In this document: positions 1 through 8,521 of the stretch, piece after piece
Numbering within the stretch: position 1 is the first letter of the stretch
Layout: each line of letters starts with the position of its first letter
From: Alicyclobacillus pomorum DSM 14955
GTDB lineage: Bacteria > Bacillota > Bacilli > Alicyclobacillales > Alicyclobacillaceae
Assembly: GCF_000472905.1 (NCBI RefSeq)
Contig: NZ_AXAR01000003.1
Location: forward strand, 187,305 to 251,304
Direction of reading: 5' to 3'
Length of the DNA stretch: 64,000 bases
The notes under the pieces: model-generated
Seen by the model: the letters and a program-made list of their open reading frames with translations, nothing else
Databases searched by the model: none
Told to the model about the DNA's origin: nothing
Made by a program: the position numbers and the translations under genes

Positions 1-576
1 CGCCTTTCCTCTGAAGTGGTGCAGACGCTTCGTGCACTCTCCATGCCGAGCGCACGCCTTGAGGTCAGGGTTTGGCGACGTACGCAGTCGGATGGAACGG
101 TTCAGTATTCGGAAGACGGGTTTGATCAAATCCAGTTCTTGTTTTCCGCCAACGTCGGCGAAGAGCTGAAACCGCTGCAAAAAGTCGCCTCTGGCGGTGA
201 ATTGTCGCGTACGCTCTTGGCACTCAAATCGGTTCTCGCGGATGTGGATGACTTGGAGACGCTGATTTTCGACGAAATTGACACCGGTGTCAGTGGGGTC
301 GCTGCCCAGAGCGTCGCCCAACAAATGAGAAAGATTGCAACCAGTCGCCAGGTACTTTGCGTCACCCACTCTGCAGCCATTGCGGCAGCTGCAGGTACGC
401 ACTATTACATTGAAAAAACGGAACGCGACGGTTCAACTCAAACGTCGGTGAGGAAGCTCGATACATCCGGTCGGATTCGTGAGCTTGCACGGCTGCTTGG
501 CGCGGGGATTGCAGACGAAACCGCGGTTTCACACGCAAAAGCTTTGTTGGAGCGCATGGGTGCAAAGGGCGCTTGA
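1..576 (+). CDS. recN: DNA repair protein RecN, C-terminal part
   Basis: The reading frame is open from the first base, so this is the 3' end of a gene that starts outside the window. The about 190 visible residues are the C-terminal ATPase half of the SMC-like repair protein RecN. The ABC signature region (ASGGELSRTLLALK) and the Walker B stretch (LIFDEIDTGVSG) are clear, followed by the H-loop region (VTHSAAIAA). RecN acts early at DNA double-strand breaks. In Bacillus it directly precedes spoIVB and spo0A, as here. A short inverted repeat (605-610 with 618-623) follows the stop and could be a weak terminator. Confidence 0.95.
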   Translation, partial: RLSSEVVQTLRALSMPSARLEVRVWRRTQSDGTVQYSEDGFDQIQFLFSANVGEELKPLQKVASGGELSRTLLALKSVLADVDDLETLIFDEIDTGVSGVAAQSVAQQMRKIATSRQVLCVTHSAAIAAAAGTHYYIEKTERDGSTQTSVRKLDTSGRIRELARLLGAGIADETAVSHAKALLERMGAKGA

Positions 577-729
577 GAGACATCCATTGTCCAGAAGTAG
601 CAATCTATCCATGTGACGGATAGAAGTCGCTCTGCGTGGCATGTTTTACGCATCATAAAGCCTTTCTTGCGGGGCACCTTAGTACCACGAGCAATTGCTT
701 GGGAGGTGCAACGTAAAGGAGGGCGCAAG

Positions 730-2037
730 ATGCCGAAACGCTTTCGTTACAAGCACTTTCGCTGGCTGTGCGCGGCGGTTTTGTGCACGGCCTGCCTGTC
801 TCCGCCGGTGCATCAACTTACGTCAGTGCCCACGTCCATTCAGGTTCCACTCGGGGACCAAGCGATTGTTCCACTGCATTTGCCGAAAGGGTCCAAGGTT
901 GCTACGTCAAACGGGAACGTGTTCAGCGTGAGCGCAGTTCACTCGCAGGGCATCAGCGCTAGCGATGTGGAAGTGTATCCCAAGACACTTGGCAGCGCGT
1001 ATGTTTCCACACGGCTGTTTGGGTTCTTACCGTGGAAAACAGTGCAAGTACACGTGATTCCACAGCACAAAGTGTACGTCGCCGGCCAGTCGGTCGGGAT
1101 TCGACTGAAATCGCGCGGTGTCATGGTCGTCGGGTATCAACGGGTTGGAAGAGAGAGGGCATCGCCAGCCGTCGGGGCCGATATACGACTCGGTGATGTC
1201 ATTGAGGAAGTGAATCGACATCCAGTGAGCTCAGCTGAGGACGTTCGACGCTTTGTGGAACATGCCGATGGCGAACTCAAACTTCTGGTTCGGCGCGGCG
1301 ACGCGCACAGGAACGTCGTGGTGACACCCGCTTCGGATGAACGCGGAGCACGGCATCTCGGGTTGTTCGTGCGAGAGAAGACTTCCGGTGTCGGGACGCT
1401 CACGTACTACGATCCGCAAACTCACCGATTTGGTGCCCTTGGCCACGTGATTTCGGACGCCGACACTGGACAGCCCATCGTCGGTCAGGGAACGCTATAT
1501 GATGCGGAAGTCACGGGAATGGTGAAAGGACTTACCGGCAGGCCTGGGGAAAAGCGCGGACGCTTTGTAGAATCGCGCGGCGTCATCGGTCACATTGAGT
1601 GCAATACGCCCTACGGCGTGTTTGGAAGGATGTCCAACCAACTGGAGGATGTAGCGGGGTTGCATCCGCTTCCAGTCGCTTTGCCAGGAGATGTCCATGA
1701 AGGGCCAGCCAAAATGTGGACGGTCGTTCACGGTCGCAAGGTCGAGTCGTTTGACGTCGAAGTCGAGAACCTTGTGCGACAACAAAAGCCGGCCACAAAG
1801 AGCATGATTGTCCACGTGGTCGACAAACGGTTGTTGGGTTTGTCTGGCGGGATTATTCAAGGGATGAGTGGCAGTCCCTTGGTGCAAGACGGAAAGTTGA
1901 TTGGCGCTGTGACGCACGTTTTCGTCTCTGACCCCACGCGAGGCTACGGAGTGTACGCGGCTTGGATGCTGGAGCAAGGCGACGGCGCTGTGAGCGCAAC
2001 GGACCGTGCGGCGCGGGCGGCCTGGATACGCAACTGA
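730..2037 (+). CDS. spoIVB: SpoIVB serine peptidase (stage IV sporulation protein B)
   Basis: SpoIVB is the forespore-secreted S55-family protease that signals to SpoIVFA and so releases SpoIVFB to activate pro-sigmaK in the mother cell. The ATG at 730 is chosen because a strong AAAGGAGGG lies 7 bases upstream; an in-frame GTG at 613 has no such site. The 435 residues comprise a basic, hydrophobic signal or anchor segment (about 1-30), a PDZ domain around 130-200, and the protease domain. Conserved triad candidates are His239 (GALGHV), Asp365 (VDKRLL) and Ser380 or Ser382 (GMSGSP). The C-terminus (AVTHVFVSDPTRGYGV) matches the family closely. It sits between recN and spo0A as in Bacillus. Confidence 0.95.
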   Translation: MPKRFRYKHFRWLCAAVLCTACLSPPVHQLTSVPTSIQVPLGDQAIVPLHLPKGSKVATSNGNVFSVSAVHSQGISASDVEVYPKTLGSAYVSTRLFGFLPWKTVQVHVIPQHKVYVAGQSVGIRLKSRGVMVVGYQRVGRERASPAVGADIRLGDVIEEVNRHPVSSAEDVRRFVEHADGELKLLVRRGDAHRNVVVTPASDERGARHLGLFVREKTSGVGTLTYYDPQTHRFGALGHVISDADTGQPIVGQGTLYDAEVTGMVKGLTGRPGEKRGRFVESRGVIGHIECNTPYGVFGRMSNQLEDVAGLHPLPVALPGDVHEGPAKMWTVVHGRKVESFDVEVENLVRQQKPATKSMIVHVVDKRLLGLSGGIIQGMSGSPLVQDGKLIGAVTHVFVSDPTRGYGVYAAWMLEQGDGAVSATDRAARAAWIRN

Positions 2038-2087
2038 ATGCGGCGTATAGGTATGGTGATGTCCTCGGACATCGCCATCCACGCTTG

Positions 2088-2169
2088 TGTCGAAATATGT
2101 CGACGGTAGTCCAATTTCCGCGAAAACTATTACATAAGATTTGGGAGGACATGCCCCCCACATGTCGAA
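2088..2169 (+). promoter_or_regulatory. Spo0A-binding (0A) boxes upstream of spo0A
   Basis: Three copies of the TGTCGA core lie in the spo0A leader: TGTCGAA at 2088-2094, TGTCGAC at 2098-2104 and TGTCGAA at 2163-2169. The first two are spaced exactly 10 bases, one helical turn, as in known tandem 0A boxes. The third lies close to a possible sigmaH-like -10. A GGAGGA at 2144-2149 could be the matching -35, but the -10 has GAAA rather than GAAT and the spacing is short, so the promoter is tentative. Autoregulation of spo0A is known in Bacillus. Confidence 0.6.
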
Positions 2170-2208
2170 ATATTCTACTCGGGACACCATACGAGGGGGA
2201 ATCACCAA

Positions 2209-3006
2209 GTGGGTTTGAAGGTTCTCATTGCGGACGATAATCGGGAATTTGTAGAGCTACTGCGAGACTACATCGCGTCTCAGGACGATATGGAAGTATG
2301 TGGGGTCGCACACAATGGTAACGAAGTCGTGGACATGGTTCGGAACAAGCGACCTGACATTTTGGTGCTGGACATCATCATGCCGGTATTGGACGGGATT
2401 GGAGCACTGGAACGTCTCAATGATTTGTCCGGTGGAACTCCAAAAGTGATTTTGCTGACAGCGTTCGGTCAAGAAACAGTCACTCGTCGCGCAATGGAAC
2501 TTGGCGTCTCCTACTTTATTCTGAAGCCGTTCGACATGCCGGTATTGCTGGAGCGGATACGTCAAGTGTCTGTGGAAACGCCTTCGATTTCGCCCGTGGC
2601 CGCAACTTCAACTATGTTTCAGTCGGCAGCTTTTCAACAAGGACCGAGTAAAAAGTCTGTGGATGCAGCCATTACACAAATTATTCACGAAATTGGAGTG
2701 CCTGCGCACATCAAGGGATATCACTACCTCCGCGAAGCCATCGGCATTGTCTTTAGCGACGTGGAGATTCTGGGTTCCATTACAAAAACGTTGTACCCGC
2801 GCATTGCTGAACGATTTAAAACAACACCGTCCCGTGTTGAGCGAGCGATTCGCCATTCCATCGAAGTGGCGTGGGGACGTGGCAATGTGGATGCCATTCG
2901 AGCGGTCTTTGGTTACACCGTGAGTGCTTCTAAGACAAAGCCGACGAATTCGGAATTTATCGCAATGATTGCGGACAAGCTTCGCATGGAGCACAAAGTT
3001 TCTTAA
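2209..3006 (+). CDS. spo0A: Spo0A, master response regulator of sporulation
   Basis: Spo0A is the phosphorelay end point; when phosphorylated it binds 0A boxes and starts sporulation. The receiver domain (1-125) has the acidic pair Asp9/Asp10, phospho-acceptor Asp55 (VLDIIMP) and Lys in YFILKPF. A variable linker precedes the C-terminal DNA-binding domain, whose recognition region ([17 protein letters not shown]) is nearly invariant in the family. The start is GTG at 2209 with GAGGGGGA 9 bases upstream; length 265 residues is normal. Monocistronic, followed by a terminator. Confidence 0.97.
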   Translation: MGLKVLIADDNREFVELLRDYIASQDDMEVCGVAHNGNEVVDMVRNKRPDILVLDIIMPVLDGIGALERLNDLSGGTPKVILLTAFGQETVTRRAMELGVSYFILKPFDMPVLLERIRQVSVETPSISPVAATSTMFQSAAFQQGPSKKSVDAAITQIIHEIGVPAHIKGYHYLREAIGIVFSDVEILGSITKTLYPRIAERFKTTPSRVERAIRHSIEVAWGRGNVDAIRAVFGYTVSASKTKPTNSEFIAMIADKLRMEHKVS

Positions 3007-3047
3007 TGACCTGTGACAAATACATAGACCACTGGGTAGGGGTGCCG

Positions 3048-3094
3048 AGACATTTGTGTTTGCGTTTCCAACGCAGTCATGAATGTCTTTTTTT
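3048..3094 (+). terminator. Rho-independent terminator of spo0A
   Basis: A two-part stem: AGACATT (3048-3054) pairs with AATGTCT (3082-3088) and inside it GCGTT (3062-3066) pairs with AACGC (3070-3074). A run of seven T follows. Confidence 0.8.
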
Positions 3095-3171
3095 CTGGGC
3101 AACGACGCACGGTTGTCTACGACAGTTGCCAGGGTACTGCACGTGCCGTAACTCATCCAAACATCGAAGTG

Positions 3172-3202
3172 TGAATAACGACCCTTCCACGAAGGCAAAC
3201 TA
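3172..3202 (+). promoter_or_regulatory. SigmaG-type promoter of the SASP gene
   Basis: TGAATA (3172-3177), an 18-base spacer and CAAACTA (3196-3202) match the sigmaG consensus (about TGAATA, 17-18, CATACTA) with one mismatch in the -10. It lies about 45 bases upstream of an SASP start codon, the expected target of late forespore transcription. Confidence 0.65.
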
Positions 3203-3244
3203 GGCTTGTCTCACATTACACAGAACAACAAGGAGGAGTTACAG

Positions 3245-3445
3245 ATGGCAGACAATCGAAACCAGAAACTAATTTCCCAAGCATCACAAGCTCTGGACCA
3301 AATGAAGTACGAAATTGCCTCCGAATTTGGTGTTCAACTGGGCGCTGACACGTCTTCTCGGCAGAACGGTTCTGTGGGTGGAGAAATTACGAAACGCCTA
3401 GTCGCATTCGCGGAACAACAACTTTCTGGCGGCGCCCTTCGGTAA
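3245..3445 (+). CDS. Small acid-soluble spore protein, alpha/beta type
   Basis: A 66-residue protein that would coat and protect forespore DNA against UV and hydrolysis. The family hallmarks are seen: a central [14 protein letters not shown] motif, which includes the germination protease (GPR) cleavage site region, and a C-terminal [12 protein letters not shown] helix. The ATG at 3245 has AAGGAGGAG 6 bases upstream. It stands alone between a terminator and its own terminator, with a sigmaG-like promoter in front. Which numbered SASP it corresponds to cannot be told from the sequence. Confidence 0.95.
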   Translation: MADNRNQKLISQASQALDQMKYEIASEFGVQLGADTSSRQNGSVGGEITKRLVAFAEQQLSGGALR

Positions 3446-3489
3446 TGATGGTGAACGAATAACGACAGGTTTTGATACGTGTTCTCGAA

Positions 3490-3516
3490 CGCAGGGACCC
3501 CAATCCCTGCGTTTTT
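3490..3516 (+). terminator. Terminator after the SASP gene
   Basis: CGCAGGGA (3490-3497) pairs with TCCCTGCG (3504-3511), with a short loop and five T directly after. The remaining stretch to 3725 holds a looser hairpin (about 3566-3604), a perfect 12-base palindrome at 3638-3649 and TATA-like boxes at 3652-3662 that may be the ccm promoter. Confidence 0.85.
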
Positions 3517-3725
3517 CATGGCCTTCCGTACCACGAGAAGCGCGTACGAAGCGCATACGGCTCCTCCCTGCGCCTCCCCTCTGTGGTAGAGTGGAGAGGG
3601 GGGAGTGCATCCGGCGTGTGAACAACTGAACAGTGGAGGCCCGCGGGCCCCTATAGTATACTTGTTCACATCGGTAGCTTGCGAATTTCAGCGTTGATGT
3701 TCCTGTCAAAGGAAGGATTGAGGCC

Positions 3726-4232
3726 GTGCGCAGCAAGCGACTCAAACGAATGGGTTTTTGTATTGTTGGACTGCTTATCGTCTTTTGCGCGCTTGCGGGA
3801 TGGCACCGGTACGCGAGTGACTCGGCTGAGGCTGACGTCCAGCAACGAATTCTGAAAATTGCCAATCAGCTCCGGGCTCCTGGAGATCAAAATACCATGA
3901 CGGTTGCCACTTCCCAGTCTGACATGGCACAGCACATGCGATACGAAATCCAACAGGAGCTGATTGCCCACATGACCGACGGTGAAGTGATGGAGGATAT
4001 GGTCCGGGAATATGGCGCGGGAGCGTATGCAGCTCCTCCTCTGCGTGGCTTCGGCATGGTGGTTTGGCTGCTGCCGGTCTCATTTCTAGCAGCTCTCGTT
4101 ATTCTCTTCGTTGTGGTATTGAGGCGCAACAACAGGCACATGCGCAAGTCCATTCTCGTAGATGGCGTTCTCTCGGCGAAAAACAGGTTCGACGGGGTGG
4201 CTGACCGAGACGCTTTGCGAGAGTATTTGTAA
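3726..4232 (+). CDS. CcmH-like cytochrome c biogenesis protein lacking the CxxC motif
   Basis: First gene of the ccm cluster. The 168-residue protein has an N-terminal membrane segment (about 9-27), a soluble helical domain and a second membrane segment (about 113-133). The middle, QHMRYEIQQELIAH then DGEVMEDMVREYG, matches the helical core of CcmH/NrfF proteins, which normally reduce apocytochrome thiols with an LRCxxC motif just before this region. Here that position (about 40-62) has no cysteine at all. The start is GTG at 3726; GGAAGG lies close upstream. It could be a structural CcmH subunit without redox function; the family call rests on the helical core and the context. Confidence 0.65.
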   Translation: MRSKRLKRMGFCIVGLLIVFCALAGWHRYASDSAEADVQQRILKIANQLRAPGDQNTMTVATSQSDMAQHMRYEIQQELIAHMTDGEVMEDMVREYGAGAYAAPPLRGFGMVVWLLPVSFLAALVILFVVVLRRNNRHMRKSILVDGVLSAKNRFDGVADRDALREYL

Positions 4233-4275
4233 GTTGATTTTCCGGATTTTTCTGTGGAGTTCGTTGATTCGGGAG

Positions 4276-4710
4276 ATGAACAACTTGACCATTTCCACGC
4301 GCGCGAAATTGGTTGTGGCGCTGATTATCGTCGTTTCCATCATCGGTGTCCTGATTGAAACCGCCATCACCAAAGCGTCCACGTACTACATCACGGTGCA
4401 CGAGCTGTATTCAGAAGGGGCTGCGGGGATGCATCATGACACTGCAGTCAGTGGCGACATTGTGGGGGCTTCGGTGAGATGGGACCCAAAGACCAGGCTG
4501 TTGTCGTTCTCCATCAAGGACGACACGAGCAGCCAAACGCTGCTGGTTCGCTTCCGCGGCGACAAGCCGGACAGCTTAACCAATAACTGGCCCGTGATTG
4601 CGTTTGGACAGCTGAATTCAGGTGGTCAGTTTGAGGCCACGAAGCTGCTCGTCAAGTGCCCTTCCAAGTACAGTGCGAAAGATGAGCAGCGCACGTATAC
4701 CGCCAAGTAA
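4276..4710 (+). CDS. ccmE: Heme chaperone CcmE, CxxxY type
   Basis: CcmE carries heme from CcmABCD to the CcmFH ligase through a covalent bond to a residue near its C-terminus. The 144-residue protein has one N-terminal membrane anchor (about 13-32) and an OB-fold domain with the family pattern (YYITVHELY, VSGDIVGASVRWD, VRFRGDKPD). Proteobacterial CcmE binds heme by His in HxxxY; here the position reads C128-P-S-K-Y132, the CxxxY variant known from archaea and some sulfate reducers. The ATG at 4276 has a poorly placed GGGAG directly in front; TTG at 4285 would be better spaced, so the start is uncertain. Confidence 0.85.
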   Translation: MNNLTISTRAKLVVALIIVVSIIGVLIETAITKASTYYITVHELYSEGAAGMHHDTAVSGDIVGASVRWDPKTRLLSFSIKDDTSSQTLLVRFRGDKPDSLTNNWPVIAFGQLNSGGQFEATKLLVKCPSKYSAKDEQRTYTAK

Positions 4711-4761
4711 CGAGGACATGGGAATGGTCTAGGTGGTGTCGCGCCTTGGGGAGGTTTCGTT

Positions 4762-6969
4762 GTGATTGTCGGAACACTGGGGCAAGCAGCCATCCGAATA
4801 CTGCTTGTCGTTGTTTGTATCAGTATCGCCGTTCACGTTGCTGCCATCCGCAGGAAGTCGGCGACCGTTCGGCAGTGGAGCCGATGGTGCATGGTCGCAC
4901 AGTTTGCGGCCGCCTGTTTGGCATCGCTGTGCCTGATTTGGTTGCTCGTCACGGAGAACAACTGGTTTTCCTACGTGGCTGAGTATACAGGACAAGGGCT
5001 GCCTATCATCTATCGAATCGCTGCGTTTTGGGGTGGAAACGCGGGGTCACTGCTCTTCTGGTGCCTCATCCTGACGCTGTACGGGGCTGTGGTTGTGTTT
5101 ACACGCCACGACGACAGCGAACGTATGTTGCCGTGGGTCGCGCTGATCCTGACGTGTATCACGCTGTTTTACACGCTAGTGATTAACTTTCTCACGTCTC
5201 CGTTTCAAAAGCTGGCGAGTCCGGTGCCTCTCAACGGACTCAACCCACTCTTGCAAAACCCAGGTATGACGGTGCATCCCGTCAACGTGTACTTGGGCTT
5301 CATTGGATTTTCGGTACCCTTCGCGTACGCGCTGACAACCTTGATACTCGGCAAGCAGGACGCCACATGGTTGGTGGTCACGCGGCGCTGGACACTTGTC
5401 TCATGGTTGTTTCTCAGTATCGGCATTGTGTATGGCGCGCACTGGTCCTACGAAGAATTAGGCTGGGGTGGTTACTGGGCCTGGGATCCCATTGAGAATG
5501 CGTCATTGTTGCCATGGTTGACGGCGACGACGTTCCTCCACTCTGCCATTGTTCAGGAGAAAAAAGGCTTACTGAAAATGTGGAACGTCGTCCTTGTCAC
5601 GCTGACATTTTTGCTCACGCTGGTGGGAACCTTTTTGACCCGCAGTGGCGTGCTGTGGAGTATTCACGCGTTTGCAAACGGACCTTTGGGTACATATTTT
5701 CTCGTGTTTTTGAGTGTGGCCTTTGTGGTGTCCGCGGCAATCATCGTCTGGCGTCGGCGCGTGTTGCGTTCCGATGCACGGATTGACTCTGTCGTTTCCA
5801 AAGAAAGCGCGTTTCTCCTGAACAATGTTCTGTTTTTGGGGAGTGCCTTTGCAGTGCTATGGGGCACGGTGTTTCCTATTGTCTCGCAGGCGGTCACCGG
5901 ACACAAAATGATGGTGGACAGTCCGTTCTACAACGCGGTCAACCTTCCACTCGCGGTCTGTATCATCCTGCTGATGGGTATCGGGCCGCTGATGGCATGG
6001 CGCAGGTCGTCTCTCCGAAGTGTGATGCAGGCCGTATTATATCCCCTTATCGCAGCTGCAGTGCTTGGATGCGGTGTCGCTGTTGTGCTGTACGTAGGAT
6101 TCCACCACACGTCGCTGCTGGGGACACTCGGCATCATCGCAGCTCTGTTCGTGGTGTTGACCGTTTTTATGGAGTATTGGCAGAGTGTGAATACCCGGGT
6201 ACTGCTGACGAAAGAATCCGCCTGGATGTCGTTTGTCAAGCTCATTTCCCGCAACCGCCGCAGGTACGGAGGGTACATCGTGCATCTCGCTGTGGCTGTC
6301 ATTGCCATGGGGATTGCAGCGTCTGGAGCGTTTCACGTGGACGTTCAAAAGCAGCTTTCTCCGGGTGATCCACCGGTTAAACTGGGCGACTTTGAGCTTA
6401 CGTTTACGGGCATGGGCGTCGAGAAGGTAGGTACCGATACGCGGATGTACGCCAATATTGTGGTGCATCGTGGCGGGAATACCCTCGGATTGCTCAGACC
6501 ATCCGCCACGTTTTACCAAGATGGTCAATCTCCAAGCACCGACGTGGCGTTGTACTCGAGGCCGTTGCAAGACCTGTACGTGGTGATGTTGGGAACAGTT
6601 GGGGGAAAGTCCGCCGTGTTCGATATCCACGTGAATCCCCTGGTCGAATTCATTTGGTTCGGAGGCTACTTATTCGTGGTCGGAACCCTCATCAGTTTGT
6701 GGCCAGAATCGAGGAAACATCGTGCGCTGGGCAGTGCCTACCACCCCGTGGACCGAGTACTGCGCCAGTGGAGTGAACTGGAGTACGACTACCACATGGG
6801 AAAGTTGGACCAACCGGAATACGAACGCAACCGCGCCGAACTCGCCGCGGAGTTGGAGGCGGCGCAGTCGGTGGCAGCGTCCGTTCATGCGCGTGTTCAG
6901 CAAGACGTGCAAAGCTACATCGCCGGCTCCCTCGACACTTCGCTACAGACAGGAGGGGATTCGCGATGA
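4762..6969 (+). CDS. ccmF: Heme lyase subunit CcmF with a C-terminal CcmI-like tail
   Basis: CcmF is the polytopic membrane protein that attaches heme to apocytochrome c. The 735-residue protein has many membrane segments and the heme-handling WWD signature (GWGGYWAWDPIENA, about 233-247), with conserved histidines around it. After the last membrane segment a cytosolic tail (about 672-700) reads LEYDYHMGKLDQPEYERNR, a pattern typical of CcmI or the C-terminus of bipartite CcmH. GTG at 4762 follows GGGGAGG by 8 bases. Its last codons overlap the next gene by 4 bases (ATGA), so the two are translationally coupled. Confidence 0.93.
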   Translation: MIVGTLGQAAIRILLVVVCISIAVHVAAIRRKSATVRQWSRWCMVAQFAAACLASLCLIWLLVTENNWFSYVAEYTGQGLPIIYRIAAFWGGNAGSLLFWCLILTLYGAVVVFTRHDDSERMLPWVALILTCITLFYTLVINFLTSPFQKLASPVPLNGLNPLLQNPGMTVHPVNVYLGFIGFSVPFAYALTTLILGKQDATWLVVTRRWTLVSWLFLSIGIVYGAHWSYEELGWGGYWAWDPIENASLLPWLTATTFLHSAIVQEKKGLLKMWNVVLVTLTFLLTLVGTFLTRSGVLWSIHAFANGPLGTYFLVFLSVAFVVSAAIIVWRRRVLRSDARIDSVVSKESAFLLNNVLFLGSAFAVLWGTVFPIVSQAVTGHKMMVDSPFYNAVNLPLAVCIILLMGIGPLMAWRRSSLRSVMQAVLYPLIAAAVLGCGVAVVLYVGFHHTSLLGTLGIIAALFVVLTVFMEYWQSVNTRVLLTKESAWMSFVKLISRNRRRYGGYIVHLAVAVIAMGIAASGAFHVDVQKQLSPGDPPVKLGDFELTFTGMGVEKVGTDTRMYANIVVHRGGNTLGLLRPSATFYQDGQSPSTDVALYSRPLQDLYVVMLGTVGGKSAVFDIHVNPLVEFIWFGGYLFVVGTLISLWPESRKHRALGSAYHPVDRVLRQWSELEYDYHMGKLDQPEYERNRAELAAELEAAQSVAASVHARVQQDVQSYIAGSLDTSLQTGGDSR

Positions 6970-7874
6970 CCCTGGCCCGCCGAACGCTTCTCTGGGGAGT
7001 TTGCACGGCGATTACTTTGTTTGGGGTCTTGTGGTTCCCGCACGGCAAGGCGTATGCAGACTCGTCGCTGCGAATCACGCGCGAACGAGTGATGCTCGTC
7101 CCAGTTCCTGTGCATCGCGTATTCCAAGTGATTGAAGTGCTCGATGTCGCCAATCCAAAGGCTGTGGATAGCGCCGTCTCCGTGTATTTGCCCGTCGGCT
7201 ATACGGATTTGGCGGTCAACGGGAAGCCAATTTCCCCGGGCAAAAACGGCGTTGTAACCATGGCGAGGGCGGCCAAGGCAGGGCGAACGTCCTCGGTTTC
7301 GGTATCGTATACGCTGCCCTTCAACGCTGACAATACGGCACAGTTCACCTTGCATACGCCCTATGACATCGACACCGCCCAACTCTATCTGCCGACTGCA
7401 GGGTACGCGTTGACGGCGGAAAATCTGTTAACCACCACCCAAACTACCGCATTGCAGGGAACGCAGGTTCGGGTGTTCACCAGGCTCGGTATCCCGGCCG
7501 GGGACGATTGGACCATCAGCTTACAGCAGTTACCGTCGGTCACAGGCGACGTTGCGTCCACAAGCGGTCTGCCCATCATCGGACAACCGTTGACGGAGCG
7601 GCAAAACTTGTTGCAGGCGGGCGCCAACTTGCTGATGGCCTGCGTAGTGCTGGCTGTGGGCATCGCCGGCGTTCGGTCCACACAAGGGCTGTCGTTCTGG
7701 CGTTCGGCCTCTCGACAGGAAGCTCTGGTAAAGGCACTCGAGAACCTGGAGTTTCAACGTGCGGCCGGTGGGATTGACGAAGCGTCGTACGCTCGAAGGA
7801 AGACAGAGGTACTTCGGCGACTGGCCATGCTGTCGGCCCAGGCCACTTCCGGAAAGGGGACGGATTCTGCGTGA
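6966..7874 (+). CDS. Secreted, membrane-anchored protein of the ccm cluster
   Basis: Not assigned to a named family. The 302 residues start with a signal-like segment (about 8-31), continue with a beta-rich extracytoplasmic part (about 32-215), one membrane segment (about 218-238) and a cytosolic helical tail. That tail (about 258-285: LENLEFQRAAGGIDEASYAR, then KTEVLRRL) resembles the CcmI-type tail at the end of the preceding CcmF. The gene overlaps ccmF and ccmA by 4 bases on each side, so it is an integral part of the operon. By position it could stand in for CcmI or handle apocytochrome; this is inference. Confidence 0.6.
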   Translation: MTLARRTLLWGVCTAITLFGVLWFPHGKAYADSSLRITRERVMLVPVPVHRVFQVIEVLDVANPKAVDSAVSVYLPVGYTDLAVNGKPISPGKNGVVTMARAAKAGRTSSVSVSYTLPFNADNTAQFTLHTPYDIDTAQLYLPTAGYALTAENLLTTTQTTALQGTQVRVFTRLGIPAGDDWTISLQQLPSVTGDVASTSGLPIIGQPLTERQNLLQAGANLLMACVVLAVGIAGVRSTQGLSFWRSASRQEALVKALENLEFQRAAGGIDEASYARRKTEVLRRLAMLSAQATSGKGTDSA

Positions 7875-8521
7875 CTTCGCATGTGACCAGTGGTCTCTTG
7901 GCCTTGCATGAAGTGGAAAAGGAGTTCGACATGCGGTTGGTTTTGGACGGCGTGACCGTCTGCCTGGAGACTGGCCGCAGCTATCTGCTCACCGCCGAAA
8001 ACGGCAGCGGGAAGACGACCTTGCTGCAGGTGATGGCTGGACTCATCAGGCCAACGAAAGGCAGGGTTCTGTGGCGCGGGAAGCCTGTGACTCGAGCTTC
8101 GAAAGCGGAAGTCGGTGTTGTACTGCAACCACCGATGATTTACGGAGATTTAACGGGGCTTGAGAATCTCACACTCTACGCGGGCCTATATGGGGTGAAA
8201 TCACCCAAGGCCGTGGCCGAACGCTGGCTACACCGATTTCAGTTGTCTGACGCCATGCATCGGCCGGCTCGCGAATATTCGAAGGGCATGCGACAGCGTC
8301 TGGCGTTGGCGCGGGCACTGGTACACGCGCCCTCGCTGTTGCTGCTCGATGAACCGTTTGATGGGCTGGACGTTCAGGGCATTGCGTTGGTCCAGACTAT
8401 ACTTCGGGATACCGTGGCGTCCGGCGGCACGGTGTTCATGGTCGCTCACCAACTGGAGCCTGTGGAACACGTGGATGGCCGCTTTACTCTGCGTAACGGT
8501 AAGCTGGTGGAAGTGTCATGA
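7871..8521 (+). CDS. ccmA: Heme-export ABC transporter ATPase CcmA
   Basis: ATP-binding subunit of CcmABCD, which releases holo-CcmE from CcmC. The 216 residues include Walker A (AENGSGKTT, about 42-50), the signature loop (YSKGMRQRLALARA, about 136) and Walker B (LLLLDEPFDGLD, about 156), then the H-loop (VAHQ). The first Walker A glycine is replaced by alanine, a mild departure. GTG at 7871 overlaps the previous stop by 4 bases, and its own stop overlaps the ccmB start. General ABC ATPases look alike; context makes the CcmA call. Confidence 0.88.
   Translation: MTSHVTSGLLALHEVEKEFDMRLVLDGVTVCLETGRSYLLTAENGSGKTTLLQVMAGLIRPTKGRVLWRGKPVTRASKAEVGVVLQPPMIYGDLTGLENLTLYAGLYGVKSPKAVAERWLHRFQLSDAMHRPAREYSKGMRQRLALARALVHAPSLLLLDEPFDGLDVQGIALVQTILRDTVASGGTVFMVAHQLEPVEHVDGRFTLRNGKLVEVS

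Noticed and set aside
1495..2208. Long minus-strand open frame opposite spoIVB
   Set aside because: It lies antisense to a clearly conserved gene, has no recognisable domain and no ribosome-binding site.
3006..3203. 65-codon frame directly after spo0A
   Set aside because: It contains the spo0A terminator and the SASP promoter and lacks a ribosome-binding site.
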